From Streptomyces sp. NBC_01463 (GTDB taxonomy: Bacteria; Actinomycetota; Actinomycetes; Streptomycetales; Streptomycetaceae), in contig CP109468.1 in the NCBI GenBank assembly GCA_036227345.1, positions 7,378,001 through 7,442,000 of the forward strand: a stretch of DNA of 64,000 nt. The letters run 5' to 3'. Positions 55,544 through 64,000 of this stretch are shown here, in pieces. Every line of letters begins with the position of its first letter. Positions within the stretch are counted from its first letter, which is position 1. Below the pieces are notes generated by a model. It had not been told where the DNA came from, searched no databases, and saw nothing but the letters and a program-made list of their open reading frames with translations. Both the position numbers and the translations under genes were made by a program.

Positions 55544-57703
55544 GTGAGCAGCGACGACAAGCGGTCCGACGAGCCCGATGCCGGGGCACCGGAACAGCTT
55601 GCGCTGATCCGGGAGACCGTGCGCAAGGCCGATGTCCCGCGCGCCAAACCGCGGACCTGGCGCGGCGCCGCGCTCGCCAGGGAGCTGCCCGTCGCCCGTG
55701 TGCTGGTCAACAAGGGGGCCCTGCACCTCGACCAGTACTTCGACTACGCCGTGCCCGAGGAGCTGGACGCCGAGGCGCGGCCCGGGGTGCGGGTGCGGGT
55801 GCGGTTCGGCGCCGGAGGGCGCAACGTGCGGGGCGGCCGCCGTGAGGGCGGCGGGCTCATCGACGGCTTCCTGGTCGAGCGGCTGGCCGAGTCCGACTAC
55901 AACGGGGCGCTGGCCGCGCTCGCCTCCGTCGTCTCTCCCGAACCCGTCCTCGGACCGGAGCTGCTCGCCCTCGCCCGCGCCGTCGCCGACCGCTACGCGG
56001 GCAGCCTCGCCGACGTCCTCCAGCTCGCGGTGCCCCCGAGGAACGCCCGGGCCGAGGCGAAGCCGTCGCCGCAGCCGCTGCCGCCGCCCCCGCCACCAAC
56101 GCCCGGGACCTGGGAGCGGTACGGACAGGGACCGGCCTTCCTGTCGGCGCTGGCCGGCGGCGGAGCGCCCAGGGCCGTGTGGACGGCGCTGCCCGGCCCC
56201 CACTGGCCGCAGGAGATCGCCTCGGCCGTCGCGGCGACCCTCGCCTCGGGACGCGGCGCCCTGGTCGTCGTCCCCGACGGGCGGACCGCGGGCCGGGTCG
56301 ACGCCGCCCTCACCGCCCTGCTCGGCGAGGGCCGGCACGCACTGCTGACCGCCGGCTCCGGACCCGAGAAGCGCTACCGGGAGTGGCTCGCCGTGCGGCG
56401 CGGGTCCGTCCGGGCGGTCGTCGGGACCCGGGCCGCGATGTTCGCCCCCGTGGCCGATCTCGGCCTGGTCGCGATCTGGGACGACGGGGACTCCAGCCAC
56501 AGCGACGACAACGCCCCCTTCCCGCACGTCCGCGAGGTGCTGGAACTGCGGGCCGCGCACAGCAGGTGCGGCTTCCTGCTCGGCGGCACGAGCTGCACCG
56601 TGGAGGCGGCGCAACTGGTCGAGAGCGGCTGGGCGCTGCCGCTGCGCGCCGAGCGGGAGCAGCTGCGGACCGCGGCGCCCCTGGTGCGCACCGTCGGCGA
56701 CGGCGAGCTCGCCAGGGACGGCGCCGCCCGGGCCGCCCGGCTGCCCAGCCTGGCCTGGCAGACCGTGCGGGACGGGCTGCGCACCGGACCGGTGCTGGTC
56801 CAGGTGCCGCGCCGGGGTTACGCCCCGCGACTGGCCTGCGAGCGCTGCCGGGAACCGGCGAGGTGCCGGCACTGCGCGGGACCGCTGGAGGCGCCCGACC
56901 AGCAGGATCTGAACTGCACCTGGTGCGGACGGTCCGAGACGTCCTGGCACTGCGTCGCCTGCGGCTCCCGCCGGCTGCGGGCCCAGATCGTCGGCGCCCG
57001 GCGCACCGCGGAGGAGCTCGGCCGCGCTTTTCCCGCCGTGCCGGTCCGCACGTCCGGCCGCGACCACATCCTGGACTCCGTGCCGGACCAGCCCGCGCTG
57101 GTGGTCAGCACACCGGGGGCGGAGCCGGTCGCCGAAGGCGGGTACGCGGCGGCGCTGCTGCTGGACGGCTGGGCGATGGTCGGCCGGCCCGACCTGCGGG
57201 CGGGCGAGGAGGCCCTGCGCCGCTGGACGGCCGCCGCCGCGCTGGTGCGCGGGCAGCCGGAGGGCGGCACGGTGGTGATCGTCGCCGAGCCGACGCTGCG
57301 GCCCGTGCAGGCCCTGGTGCGCTGGGACCCGGTCGGACACGCGCGGCGCGAACTCGCGGAACGGGCCGAGCTGGGCTTCCCGCCGGTGTCCCGGATGGCG
57401 TCGGTGACGGGAGCGCCCGAGGCGCTGGCCGGCTTCCTGGCGGCGGCCGAGCTCCCGCCGGACGCCCAGGTGCTCGGGCCCGTGCCGGTCCAGGGCGGTG
57501 AGCCGGGACGGCCCCGCCGACCCTTCGACGCACCGGCGGGCGAGACCTGGGAGCGGGCCCTGATCAGGGTGCCCCCGGGCAGCGGGGCGGCACTGGCGGC
57601 CGCGCTGAAGGCGGCACAGGCCGCGCGGATGTCCCGGGGCGGCGGCGCGGGCGCGTCGGGCGGCGCGGTGCGGATTCGGGTGGACCCGCCGGATATCGGG
57701 TGA
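55544..57703 (+). CDS. priA: Primosomal protein N' (PriA), actinobacterial form without helicase motifs
   Basis: 719 residues. The N-terminal 3'-end-binding domain (VARVLVNKGALHLDQYFDYAVPEEL ... VRVRFG) and the eight zinc-binding cysteines (CERCREPARCRHC, CTWC, CVAC) are present. The place of Walker A reads GRGALVVVPDGRTAG and the DEAH box place reads IWDDGD, so ATPase motifs are lost, as known for mycobacterial PriA. It has a run of six prolines near residue 180. GTG 55544 is chosen because a -10 box ends 7 bases before it; extra codons from 55520 would lie inside the promoter. Confidence 0.88.
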   Translation: MSSDDKRSDEPDAGAPEQLALIRETVRKADVPRAKPRTWRGAALARELPVARVLVNKGALHLDQYFDYAVPEELDAEARPGVRVRVRFGAGGRNVRGGRREGGGLIDGFLVERLAESDYNGALAALASVVSPEPVLGPELLALARAVADRYAGSLADVLQLAVPPRNARAEAKPSPQPLPPPPPPTPGTWERYGQGPAFLSALAGGGAPRAVWTALPGPHWPQEIASAVAATLASGRGALVVVPDGRTAGRVDAALTALLGEGRHALLTAGSGPEKRYREWLAVRRGSVRAVVGTRAAMFAPVADLGLVAIWDDGDSSHSDDNAPFPHVREVLELRAAHSRCGFLLGGTSCTVEAAQLVESGWALPLRAEREQLRTAAPLVRTVGDGELARDGAARAARLPSLAWQTVRDGLRTGPVLVQVPRRGYAPRLACERCREPARCRHCAGPLEAPDQQDLNCTWCGRSETSWHCVACGSRRLRAQIVGARRTAEELGRAFPAVPVRTSGRDHILDSVPDQPALVVSTPGAEPVAEGGYAAALLLDGWAMVGRPDLRAGEEALRRWTAAAALVRGQPEGGTVVIVAEPTLRPVQALVRWDPVGHARRELAERAELGFPPVSRMASVTGAPEALAGFLAAAELPPDAQVLGPVPVQGGEPGRPRRPFDAPAGETWERALIRVPPGSGAALAAALKAAQAARMSRGGGAGASGGAVRIRVDPPDIG

Positions 57704-57728
57704 CGGTGTGCGCCCCGGTCCGGGCCGA

Positions 57729-58192
57729 GGGTTCCGTCCTCAATCTCCCCCATAGCCTTAAGGGCATGGGGGGACCCCCTCGACGGGCTTGGGTGCGGGT
57801 GCTCCGCGACCCGGGGGCGCCGTTCCCCGGTGGGTGGGGGTCCGGGGCCCCTCCGGGGCGTCTCCTCAAACGACGAACGTTTCCAGTCCCACGCGAAGGA
57901 CCCCGGTATCCGTTCGTCGTCCTGCGGGGACTCCCCTGCACGGCCCCGGACCCGGCCGCCGAGCGTCTGCGGCGTTCGTACCGCCGGGGTTCAGACGCAC
58001 GCGAGAGTGGGTGGGGGCGTGCAGGGGGGTCCCCGCAGAAAAATGGCGTACTACCCGGCCCCCGCAACGTCTCCGGTTGCCACGCCAGTTTTTGAGGAGA
58101 CGCCCCGGAGGGCCCCCACCCCCACCCACCGGGCATTCGCGCCCCGCGGGGGACCCGCACAAAAGCCCGTCCGGCGATTGAGGACGGAACCC
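57729..58192. repeat. 464 bp nested palindromic repeat element
   Basis: Several inverted arms share one axis near 57980. GGGTTCCGTCCTCAAT (57729-57744) is perfect with 58177-58192. A 40 bp imperfect pair lies at 57829-57870 with 58091-58130, and a 21 bp pair with one mismatch at 57922-57942 with 58018-58038. A central hairpin has GCGTCTG (57963-57969) with CAGACGC (57992-57998). The left side also holds a CCCCCAT/ATGGGGG hairpin (about 57746-57773). G-runs (57829-57850) could form quadruplexes. No gene fits. Sequences of this type recur between Streptomyces genes. It separates convergent priA and the HTH gene. Confidence 0.75.
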
Positions 58193-58209
58193 CGCACCAC
58201 GGACCGGCG

Positions 58210-58716
58210 TCAGCCGTTGCGTGGTCCCGGGAAGGCGCCCGGGCGCAGGTCCTCGCGCAGGGGCGGACGTTCCGCCGACGGCTGCGGCGGCATCGAGCGT
58301 GCCGCCGGCACGGAGGGCAGTGCGGGAACGCCCTCCGCCGCGCCGTCCGCCGGCACCGGCTGCGGGGCGGCACGCCGCGCGCCGTAGCGGCGGTGGACCG
58401 CCTGCTTGGTGACTCCGAGTGCGGAGCCCACCGCGTCCCAGGAGAAGCCCAGCGAACGGTCGAAGTCCACTGCCGCCGTGACCAGGGTCTCGACGCTGTC
58501 CCGCAATTCCTGGGCCAGCCTGACGGTGGGGGCCGGGGCCCTGCCGTAGACGACGAAGCCCGTGGAAGGGCCGGAGCGGCGCGGACGGTAGACGTTGCCC
58601 AGTTGGGCGGTGAGCGTGCGCAGTGCGTCCACCTGCCGCCGGACCCGCTCGATGTCCCGCACCAGAAGATGCAGGCTGGCCCGCGCTTGGGCGTCGTGGG
58701 TTGCGTGGTCGGCCAT
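58210..58716 (-). CDS. Small helix-turn-helix protein
   Basis: 168 residues. The N-terminal helical part ([31 protein letters not shown]) may be a dimerisation coil. The middle part ends in [21 protein letters not shown], a clear HTH of the type that follows a W-x-x-(V/I)-G-x-x-L-G pattern. The last 40 residues are Pro/Ala/Arg-rich. ATG at 58716 has AGAGG nearby; the frame open to 58803 is not supported. Target genes are unknown. I recall an equivalent gene beside priA in other Streptomyces. Confidence 0.7.
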   Translation of the reverse strand: MADHATHDAQARASLHLLVRDIERVRRQVDALRTLTAQLGNVYRPRRSGPSTGFVVYGRAPAPTVRLAQELRDSVETLVTAAVDFDRSLGFSWDAVGSALGVTKQAVHRRYGARRAAPQPVPADGAAEGVPALPSVPAARSMPPQPSAERPPLREDLRPGAFPGPRNG

Positions 58717-58836
58717 GAAGAAGCCTCTCGAACCGGCGTTGAAAGGGATCGGGCCGCACCATGGCGGCTCGCTTCGGTCAATCTCTCTTGACCAACGCCT
58801 CACCCGGGGATCTGGTCACGCTTCGGGGGCGTATGT

Positions 58837-58946
58837 GCACAAGTGAGGGGCGCACAACTTCGCGTACGCCCCCCGGGAGGACGGGAGCGGCTCCGGGGTC
58901 CGGGATCCCCGGCGGCCGTCCGGGCGCGGGGCCCATAGACTTGTGC
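58837..58946. promoter_or_regulatory. Inverted repeat and -10 box upstream of fmt
   Basis: GCACAAGT (58837-58844) and ACTTGTGC (58939-58946) form a perfect inverted pair 94 bp apart. The second overlaps TAGACT (58936-58941), the probable -10 box of fmt. A further GGTCAA/TTGACC pair lies at 58777-58794 near the HTH gene. The meaning of these is unproven. Confidence 0.35.
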
Positions 58947-58993
58947 GTTGCTCGTCACCGTGAAGTTTCGGCCTGAGAGGCAGTCAGCCACCC

Positions 58994-59926
58994 ATGAAGC
59001 TCGTCTTCGCAGGCACCCCCGAGGTAGCCGTACCCGCACTGGACGCCCTGATCGCCTCCGGCCGCCACGAGGTCGCCGCCGTCGTGACCAGGCCCGACGC
59101 CCCCGCCGGGCGCGGACGCCGACTGGTGGCCAGCCCCGTCGCCGAGCGGGCCGAGGAGGCCGGCATCGAGGTGCTCAAGCCGGTCAGGCCCCGGGACGAG
59201 GACTTCCTGGCACGGCTGCGGGAGATCGCGCCGGACTGCTGTCCCGTCGTCGCCTACGGCGCGCTGCTGCCCAAGAGCGCGCTCGTCGTCCCCGCCCGCG
59301 GCTGGGTCAACCTCCACTTCTCTCTGCTGCCCGCCTGGCGCGGTGCCGCGCCCGTCCAGCACGCCGTCATGGCGGGGGACGAGGTGACGGGCGCCTCGAC
59401 CTTCCTCATCGAGGAGGGGCTCGACTCCGGACCCGTCTACGGCGTCCTCACCGAGGAGGTCCGGCCCACGGACACCAGCGGTGACCTGCTGACCCGGCTG
59501 GCGTTCGCCGGGGCGGGGCTGCTCGCCGCGACGATGGACGGCATCGAGGACGGCACCCTGCACGCCGTGCCGCAGCCCGCCGAGGGGATCACCCTGGCCC
59601 CGAAGATCACCGTCGAGGACGCCCAGGTCCAGTGGTCGGCGCCCGCCCTGCGCGTCGACCGGATCGTCCGCGGCTGCACCCCGGCCCCCGGCGCGTGGAC
59701 GCTGTTCCGCGGCGAGCGCCTCAAACTGATCCAGGCCGTGCCCGTCGTGGACCGTGCCGACCTCGCGCCCGGCGAGCTGTCCGCGGCCAAGAACAACGTG
59801 TACGTGGGCACCGGGTCCCACGCCGTCGAGCTGCTCTGGGTCCAGCCCCAGGGCAAGAAGCCGATGCGCGCGGCGGACTGGGCGCGCGGCGTGCGCATCG
59901 TTCCCGGCGAGCTCGTGGGCAGCTGA
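58994..59926 (+). CDS. fmt: Methionyl-tRNA formyltransferase
   Basis: 310 residues. It formylates initiator t[19 protein letters not shown] starts the fold. [24 protein letters not shown] carries the catalytic Asn-His and the formyl-THF loop, and GLDSGPV the catalytic Asp. The C-terminal OB domain is present. It is followed by rsmB after 69 bp. I see no def (deformylase) gene in the window. Confidence 0.95.
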   Translation: MKLVFAGTPEVAVPALDALIASGRHEVAAVVTRPDAPAGRGRRLVASPVAERAEEAGIEVLKPVRPRDEDFLARLREIAPDCCPVVAYGALLPKSALVVPARGWVNLHFSLLPAWRGAAPVQHAVMAGDEVTGASTFLIEEGLDSGPVYGVLTEEVRPTDTSGDLLTRLAFAGAGLLAATMDGIEDGTLHAVPQPAEGITLAPKITVEDAQVQWSAPALRVDRIVRGCTPAPGAWTLFRGERLKLIQAVPVVDRADLAPGELSAAKNNVYVGTGSHAVELLWVQPQGKKPMRAADWARGVRIVPGELVGS

Positions 59927-59995
59927 CGGACCGGCCGGCCAGGGGACGTAGGCTGGGAGGGTTCGCCCTCTCACCATCAGCGGAGCACCTTTCAC

Positions 59996-61429
59996 GTGAA
60001 CGACCAGCCTCGTCGCCGTCCTGCCAAGCCCCACCGCCGTCCGCAGAAGGACCCGGTCAGATTCCTCGCCTTCGAGGCGCTCAGGGCCGTCGACGAGCGT
60101 GACGCGTACGCCAACCTCGTGCTTCCTCCGCTGCTGAAGAAGGCCCGCGCCAAGGGCGACTTCGACAACCGGGACGCGGCGCTGGCGACCGAGCTGGTCT
60201 ACGGGACGCTGCGCCGCCAGGGCACGTACGACGCGATCGTCGCCGCCTGCATCGACCGGCCGCTGCGCGAGGTCGACCCGCCGGTCCTGGACGTGCTGAA
60301 CATGGGCGTGCACCAGCTGCTCGGCACCCGCATCCCGACCCACGCCGCGGTCTCCGCGAGTGTGGAGCTGGCCCGGGTGGTGCTGGGGGAGGGGCGTGCC
60401 AAGTTCGTCAACGCGGTGCTGCGCAAGGTGTCCGCCGACGACCTCGACGGCTGGGTGGCCAAGGTCGCGCCCTCCTACGAGGACGACGCCGAGGACCACC
60501 TCGCGGTCGTGCACTCGCATCCGCGGTGGGTCGTCTCGGCGCTCTGGGACGCCCTCGGCGGCGGCCGCGCCGGCATCGAGGACCTGCTCGAAGCCGACAA
60601 CGAACGGCCCGAGGTCACCCTGGTCGCCCGCCCCGGCCGCTCCACCACCGAAGAACTCCTCGACGCGCTCGGTGAGGAGAACGGCCTGCCGGGCCGCTGG
60701 TCCCCCTACGCCGTGCGGATGGCCGAGGGCGGCGAGCCCGGCGCCCTGACCGCCGTGCAGGAGGGCCGGGCCGGGGTCCAGGACGAGGGCAGCCAGCTCG
60801 TCGCCGCCGCCCTCGCCAACGCCCCGCTGGAGGGCAGGGACACCCGCTGGCTCGACGGCTGCGCGGGCCCCGGCGGCAAGGCCGCCCTGCTGGCCGCCCT
60901 CGCGGCGGGCCGCGGCGCCGCCGTGCTGGCCGCCGAGAAGCAGCCCCACCGGGCCCGTCTCGTCGAGCGCTCGCTGGCCGGCAACCCCGGCCCGTACCAG
61001 GTGATCACCGCCGACGGCACCCGCCCGCCGTGGCTGCCCGACACCTTCGACCGGATCCTGATGGACGTGCCGTGCTCCGGCCTCGGTGCGCTGCGCCGCC
61101 GCCCGGAGTCCCGCTGGCGCCGCCGCAAGGAGGACCTGGAGAGCTTCGCGCCCCTCCAGCGCGGTCTGCTGCGCGAGGCGCTGAAGGCCGTACGGATCGG
61201 CGGAGTCGTCGGATACGCGACGTGCTCGCCGCATCTGGCGGAGACCCGGGTCGTCGTCGACGACGTGCTCAAGGGACGCGGCGGCGCACCCGTCGAGGCC
61301 GAGTGGGTGGACGCCCGCCCGCTGATGCCCGGTGTGCCCGCGCTGGGCGACGGACCGGACGTCCAGCTGTGGCCGCATCTGCACGGCACGGACGCGATGT
61401 ACCTCGCCCTGCTGCGGCGCACCGGCTGA
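59996..61429 (+). CDS. rsmB: 16S rRNA (cytosine-967-C5)-methyltransferase
   Basis: 477 residues. The N-terminal NusB-like RNA-binding domain (DPVRFLAFEALRAVDERDAYANL) is followed by a SAM methyltransferase: DGCAGPGGKAALLA is motif I, MDVPCSGLGALRRRPE holds the Pro-Cys of motif IV, and VGYATCSPH the catalytic Cys of motif VI. GTG 59996 is used. It forms a translation-related pair with fmt. Confidence 0.93.
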   Translation: MNDQPRRRPAKPHRRPQKDPVRFLAFEALRAVDERDAYANLVLPPLLKKARAKGDFDNRDAALATELVYGTLRRQGTYDAIVAACIDRPLREVDPPVLDVLNMGVHQLLGTRIPTHAAVSASVELARVVLGEGRAKFVNAVLRKVSADDLDGWVAKVAPSYEDDAEDHLAVVHSHPRWVVSALWDALGGGRAGIEDLLEADNERPEVTLVARPGRSTTEELLDALGEENGLPGRWSPYAVRMAEGGEPGALTAVQEGRAGVQDEGSQLVAAALANAPLEGRDTRWLDGCAGPGGKAALLAALAAGRGAAVLAAEKQPHRARLVERSLAGNPGPYQVITADGTRPPWLPDTFDRILMDVPCSGLGALRRRPESRWRRRKEDLESFAPLQRGLLREALKAVRIGGVVGYATCSPHLAETRVVVDDVLKGRGGAPVEAEWVDARPLMPGVPALGDGPDVQLWPHLHGTDAMYLALLRRTG

Positions 61430-61545
61430 CCGGTACGGCCCCGACCAGGGGTGAAACGCCGGGAATGTGCGAACCGTAATGATCCCGTGAGGCTTTGGGG
61501 CGCACCGAAGCGGGGAAGTGCCCCAGAACATGGCAGGCTTGGCCC

Positions 61546-62229
61546 ATGGCCCAGATCAACCCCAGCATTCTCTCCGCCGACTTCGCACGCCTCGCCGAGG
61601 AGGCGAAGGCCGTCGAAGGCGCCGACTGGCTCCATGTCGATGTCATGGACAACCACTTCGTGCCCAATCTGACGCTCGGCGTCCCGATCGTGGAATCGCT
61701 CAGCAGGGCCACGTCCACCCCGCTGGACTGCCACCTGATGATCGAGGACGCGGACCGCTGGGCCCCGCAGTACGTCGAGGCGGGCGCGGGGTCGGTCACC
61801 TTCCACGCGGAGGCGGCGGCGGCGCCCGTGCGGCTGGCGCGGGAGATCCGGGCCAAGGGCGCCCGCGCCTCCATGGCGCTCAAGCCGGCGACGCCCATCG
61901 AGCCGTACGAGGACCTGCTCCCCGAGCTCGACATGCTGCTGATCATGACGGTGGAGCCGGGCTTCGGGGGCCAGTCCTTCCTGGACATCATGCTGCCGAA
62001 GATCCGCCGCACCCGTGAGCTGATCTCCAGGCACGGACTCGAACTGTGGCTCCAGGTCGACGGCGGGGTCTCCGAGTCCACCATCGAACGGTGCGCGGAG
62101 GCCGGCGCGGACGTCTTCGTCGCCGGTTCCGCCGTGTACGGCGCCAAGGACCCGGCCGAAGCCGTCCGGGCCCTGCGCGCCAAGGCCGACGGGGTCATCG
62201 CCTCGGCGGAGTGGGCGTGCGGCCACTGA
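61546..62229 (+). CDS. rpe: Ribulose-phosphate 3-epimerase
   Basis: 227-residue TIM barrel of the pentose phosphate pathway. [28 protein letters not shown] (metal His and Asp), [23 protein letters not shown] and [13 protein letters not shown] are the family blocks. ATG 61546 begins at the conserved [10 protein letters not shown]; an earlier ATG at 61530 is out of frame. It lies 116 bp after rsmB, probably with its own promoter. Confidence 0.95.
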   Translation: MAQINPSILSADFARLAEEAKAVEGADWLHVDVMDNHFVPNLTLGVPIVESLSRATSTPLDCHLMIEDADRWAPQYVEAGAGSVTFHAEAAAAPVRLAREIRAKGARASMALKPATPIEPYEDLLPELDMLLIMTVEPGFGGQSFLDIMLPKIRRTRELISRHGLELWLQVDGGVSESTIERCAEAGADVFVAGSAVYGAKDPAEAVRALRAKADGVIASAEWACGH

Positions 62230-62360
62230 CGCCGGTCACGGCGCAGACACCCGCTCCGGCCCCCGGTTGCACGTCGGCCGGGCCAAACGCAGATGAACGC
62301 GGTCCGACGGGACCGATCAGGGATCGCCGTATCTGACAGGATGAACGGCGTATCGAGAGC

Positions 62361-63410
62361 GTGAACAGCAGTGAGGAGAACGCGGTGTCTGCAATGTCGG
62401 CGGGCCGGTCCGCCCTGCGGATGGGGCCCGCGGAGCTGGTGCAGGCGGCGGCCATGGCCCGCCGCTTTTACCTCGAGGGCAAATCCAAGATCCAGATCGC
62501 CGAGGAGTTCGGCGTCAGCCGCTTCAAGGTGGCCCGGGTCCTGGAGACGGCACTGGAGCGTGACCTCGTACGCATCGAGATCCGGGTCCCCGCGGAACTG
62601 GACGCCGAGCGCTCCGACGCGCTCCGCGCCCGCTACGGGCTGCGCCACGCGGTCGTGGTCGAATCCCCGGCCGAGGAGCAGGACGACGCCGCCGACCCGG
62701 AGAACCTGGGCGAGGTCGCGGCCGACCTGCTCGGCGAACTGGTGAACGAGGGCGATGTGCTCGGGCTCGCCTGGGGACGCTCCACGATCCACATGGCGGC
62801 GGCCCTCGACCGGCTGCCGCCCTGCACGGTCGTGCAGCTCACCGGGGTGTACGACGCGGGAACGGCCGAGCGCGGCTCGGTCGAGGCCGTCCGGCGGGCC
62901 GCCCAGGTGTCCGGCGGCGAGGCCCACCCGATCTACGCGCCGATGCTGCTGCCCGACCCGGCCACGGCCGCCGCGCTGCGCCACCAGACGGGCATCGCGC
63001 GCGCCTTCGAGTACTTCGACAAGGTGACGGTCGCGGCCGTCTCCATCGGTTCCTGGGAGCCCGGGATCTCCACGGTCCACGACATGCTCTCGGACACGGA
63101 GCGTGAGCACTACGCCTCGTTGGGGGTGGCCGCCGAGATGTCGGCGCACCTCTTCGACTCCGAGGGCCGCCGGGTCGGCCGTGACCTCGGCGAGCGCTGC
63201 ATCACGGTCGAGGCGGACCGGCTGCGGCGGATTCCCGAGGTGGTCGCGATCGCGGGCGGCCAGCGCAAGGCCGCGGCGATCGGGGCGGTTCTGCGGTCCG
63301 GGCTCGTCACCAGCCTGGTGACGGACACCGCGGCGGCGGACTACCTGCTGACCGAGTCGGCCGCCCCGCGCAGGCCCGCACTGGAGCGGGCCGACCCGGA
63401 CGGGGAATAG
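62361..63410 (+). CDS. SorC/DeoR-family sugar-binding transcriptional regulator
   Basis: 349 residues. The N-terminal HTH (AARRFYLEGKSKIQIAEEFGVSRFKVARVLE type, about residues 30-65) is followed by a sugar-phosphate-binding domain: GLAWGRST, QLTGVYD, VSIGSWEPG, and AIAGGQRKAAAIGAVLRSG near the end. Such proteins sense phosphorylated sugars. It lies 131 bp after rpe, so a pentose phosphate link is possible but not shown. GTG 62361 is used; its exact start is uncertain. Confidence 0.85.
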   Translation: MNSSEENAVSAMSAGRSALRMGPAELVQAAAMARRFYLEGKSKIQIAEEFGVSRFKVARVLETALERDLVRIEIRVPAELDAERSDALRARYGLRHAVVVESPAEEQDDAADPENLGEVAADLLGELVNEGDVLGLAWGRSTIHMAAALDRLPPCTVVQLTGVYDAGTAERGSVEAVRRAAQVSGGEAHPIYAPMLLPDPATAAALRHQTGIARAFEYFDKVTVAAVSIGSWEPGISTVHDMLSDTEREHYASLGVAAEMSAHLFDSEGRRVGRDLGERCITVEADRLRRIPEVVAIAGGQRKAAAIGAVLRSGLVTSLVTDTAAADYLLTESAAPRRPALERADPDGE

Positions 63411-63424
63411 CAGCCGGAACGGTA

Positions 63425-63466
63425 CGGAAGGGGGCGGGCGGTGATCACACCGCCCGCCCCCTTCCG
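63425..63466. terminator. Bidirectional terminator between the SorC regulator and the terpene synthase gene
   Basis: A 19 bp perfect stem (63425-63443 with 63448-63466) around the loop ATCA, located between convergent genes. Confidence 0.85.
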
Positions 63467-63486
63467 GCTGTCTCCGCAGTGCCCGG

Positions 63487-64000
63487 TCAGTCCGGCCGGA
63501 CGCCCAGGACCGTCGCCTCCAGATACTGCTCCGGCTCCTTGTACTGGCTGACGTCGGCCGGGTTGTAGCGCGGTGTCTGCCGGGACCAGTCGAGATTCCC
63601 GCGCATCCAGCTCCGCATCCCGTCCAGGTACGGCTCCAGCATCGGGGACAGCTGCGGGTACGCGGCCAGCAGCTCGGCCTCCGCGGTCAGGAAACGCTCG
63701 GTCTCCGTGGTGATCTCCGCGCAGACGTGTTCCAGTGCCTGCTGCTTGCCGAAGCCGCGGTGGTGGCGGACCAGGTGGACGAGGTTGTGGATCTCGCCGA
63801 GCACCTGCTCCTTCTCGTACGAGTACACGTCGTTGGCCCAGCACACGACGTTGCACGAGGCTTCGAGGGCGGTGATGAAGCGCGGGTCGTTGTGGATCGA
63901 CTCGGGCGCCTCGATGCCGGCCACGATCTCTATCAGGTCCATGCAGACGTGTATGGCGCCGGTGTGGCGGCGTTTCTCGATGTACACCGCCTCGGGCGGG
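63487..64000 (-). CDS. Class I terpene synthase, C-terminal part (5' end beyond the window)
   Basis: About 171 C-terminal residues. ANDVYSYEKE is the NSE/DTE magnesium triad (NDxxSxxKE) and SRQTPRY the C-terminal Arg-Tyr motif, both needed for diphosphate ionisation. EKRRHTGAIHVCMDLIEI is the helix-G region. The Asp-rich motif is outside the window. Substrate (C10, C15 or C20) and product cannot be read from this part. It would make a volatile or precursor terpene. The frame is open to base 64000. Confidence 0.85.
   Translation of the reverse strand, partial: PPEAVYIEKRRHTGAIHVCMDLIEIVAGIEAPESIHNDPRFITALEASCNVVCWANDVYSYEKEQVLGEIHNLVHLVRHHRGFGKQQALEHVCAEITTETERFLTAEAELLAAYPQLSPMLEPYLDGMRSWMRGNLDWSRQTPRYNPADVSQYKEPEQYLEATVLGVRPD

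Noticed and set aside
55143..55547. Open frame across the metK-priA gap
   Set aside because: It starts inside metK in another frame, runs through a terminator and the priA promoter, and has no ribosome binding site or family match.

Overview
The window is a 64 kb stretch of very GC-rich chromosome with GTG and TTG starts, tight ATGA overlaps and leaderless promoters. It carries bldD, the Streptomyces integration host factor (sIHF), a DmdR-type iron box and a gene order that I recall from the relA/secDF/bldD/pyr core of Streptomyces coelicolor. I read it as core chromosome of a Streptomyces species. I see no rRNA, tRNA, CRISPR array, prophage or intact insertion sequence.

Left part (1-20.2 kb, mostly + strand). 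The end of a PIM acyltransferase is separated from the mannosyltransferase pimA by two palindromic repeat elements. Then come a LemA-like membrane protein, pdxS-pdxT (PLP synthase), yebC, the Holliday-junction operon ruvC-ruvA-ruvB, yajC-secD-secF-apt, a divergent CGNR regulator/phosphodiesterase pair, relA ((p)ppGpp), a DUF349 coiled-coil protein and a membrane cyclophilin on the - strand, a glyoxalase-II-like hydrolase and hisS.

Middle part (20.2-40.6 kb). It holds a VKOR-family membrane oxidoreductase, rarA, an iron-controlled DUF2470 (HugZ-like) gene divergent from rpsD, an NB-ARC/TPR ATPase without a DNA-binding domain, two small membrane-associated proteins, alaS-ruvX-mltG-aroE, the shikimate block aroC-aroK/aroB-aroQ (aroK and aroB form one open frame), a P-loop protein, an M24-peptidase-like gene with a degraded metal site, efp, nusB, and bldD on the - strand.

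Right part (40.7-64 kb). The de novo pyrimidine operon pyrR-pyrB-pyrC-(PH-like membrane protein)-carA-carB-pyrD-pyrF begins with a PyrR-binding hairpin next to the Shine-Dalgarno sequence. sIHF, gmk, rpoZ, coaBC, metK and a helicase-motif-less priA follow. After a 464 bp nested palindrome come a small HTH protein (-), fmt, rsmB, rpe, a SorC-family regulator and the 3' end of a class I terpene synthase (-).

Main regulatory reading. Three DNA-maintenance genes in three separate places (ruvC, rarA, priA) carry the same promoter architecture, TTGTCRGTG-N8-TAnnnT, which is the RecA-independent (PafBC) damage promoter of actinobacteria. Two of the three appear to be leaderless. Other readable controls are a BldD operator pair, an iron box between divergent promoters, a PyrR translational operator, and an operator-like palindrome between the CGNR gene and the phosphodiesterase gene.
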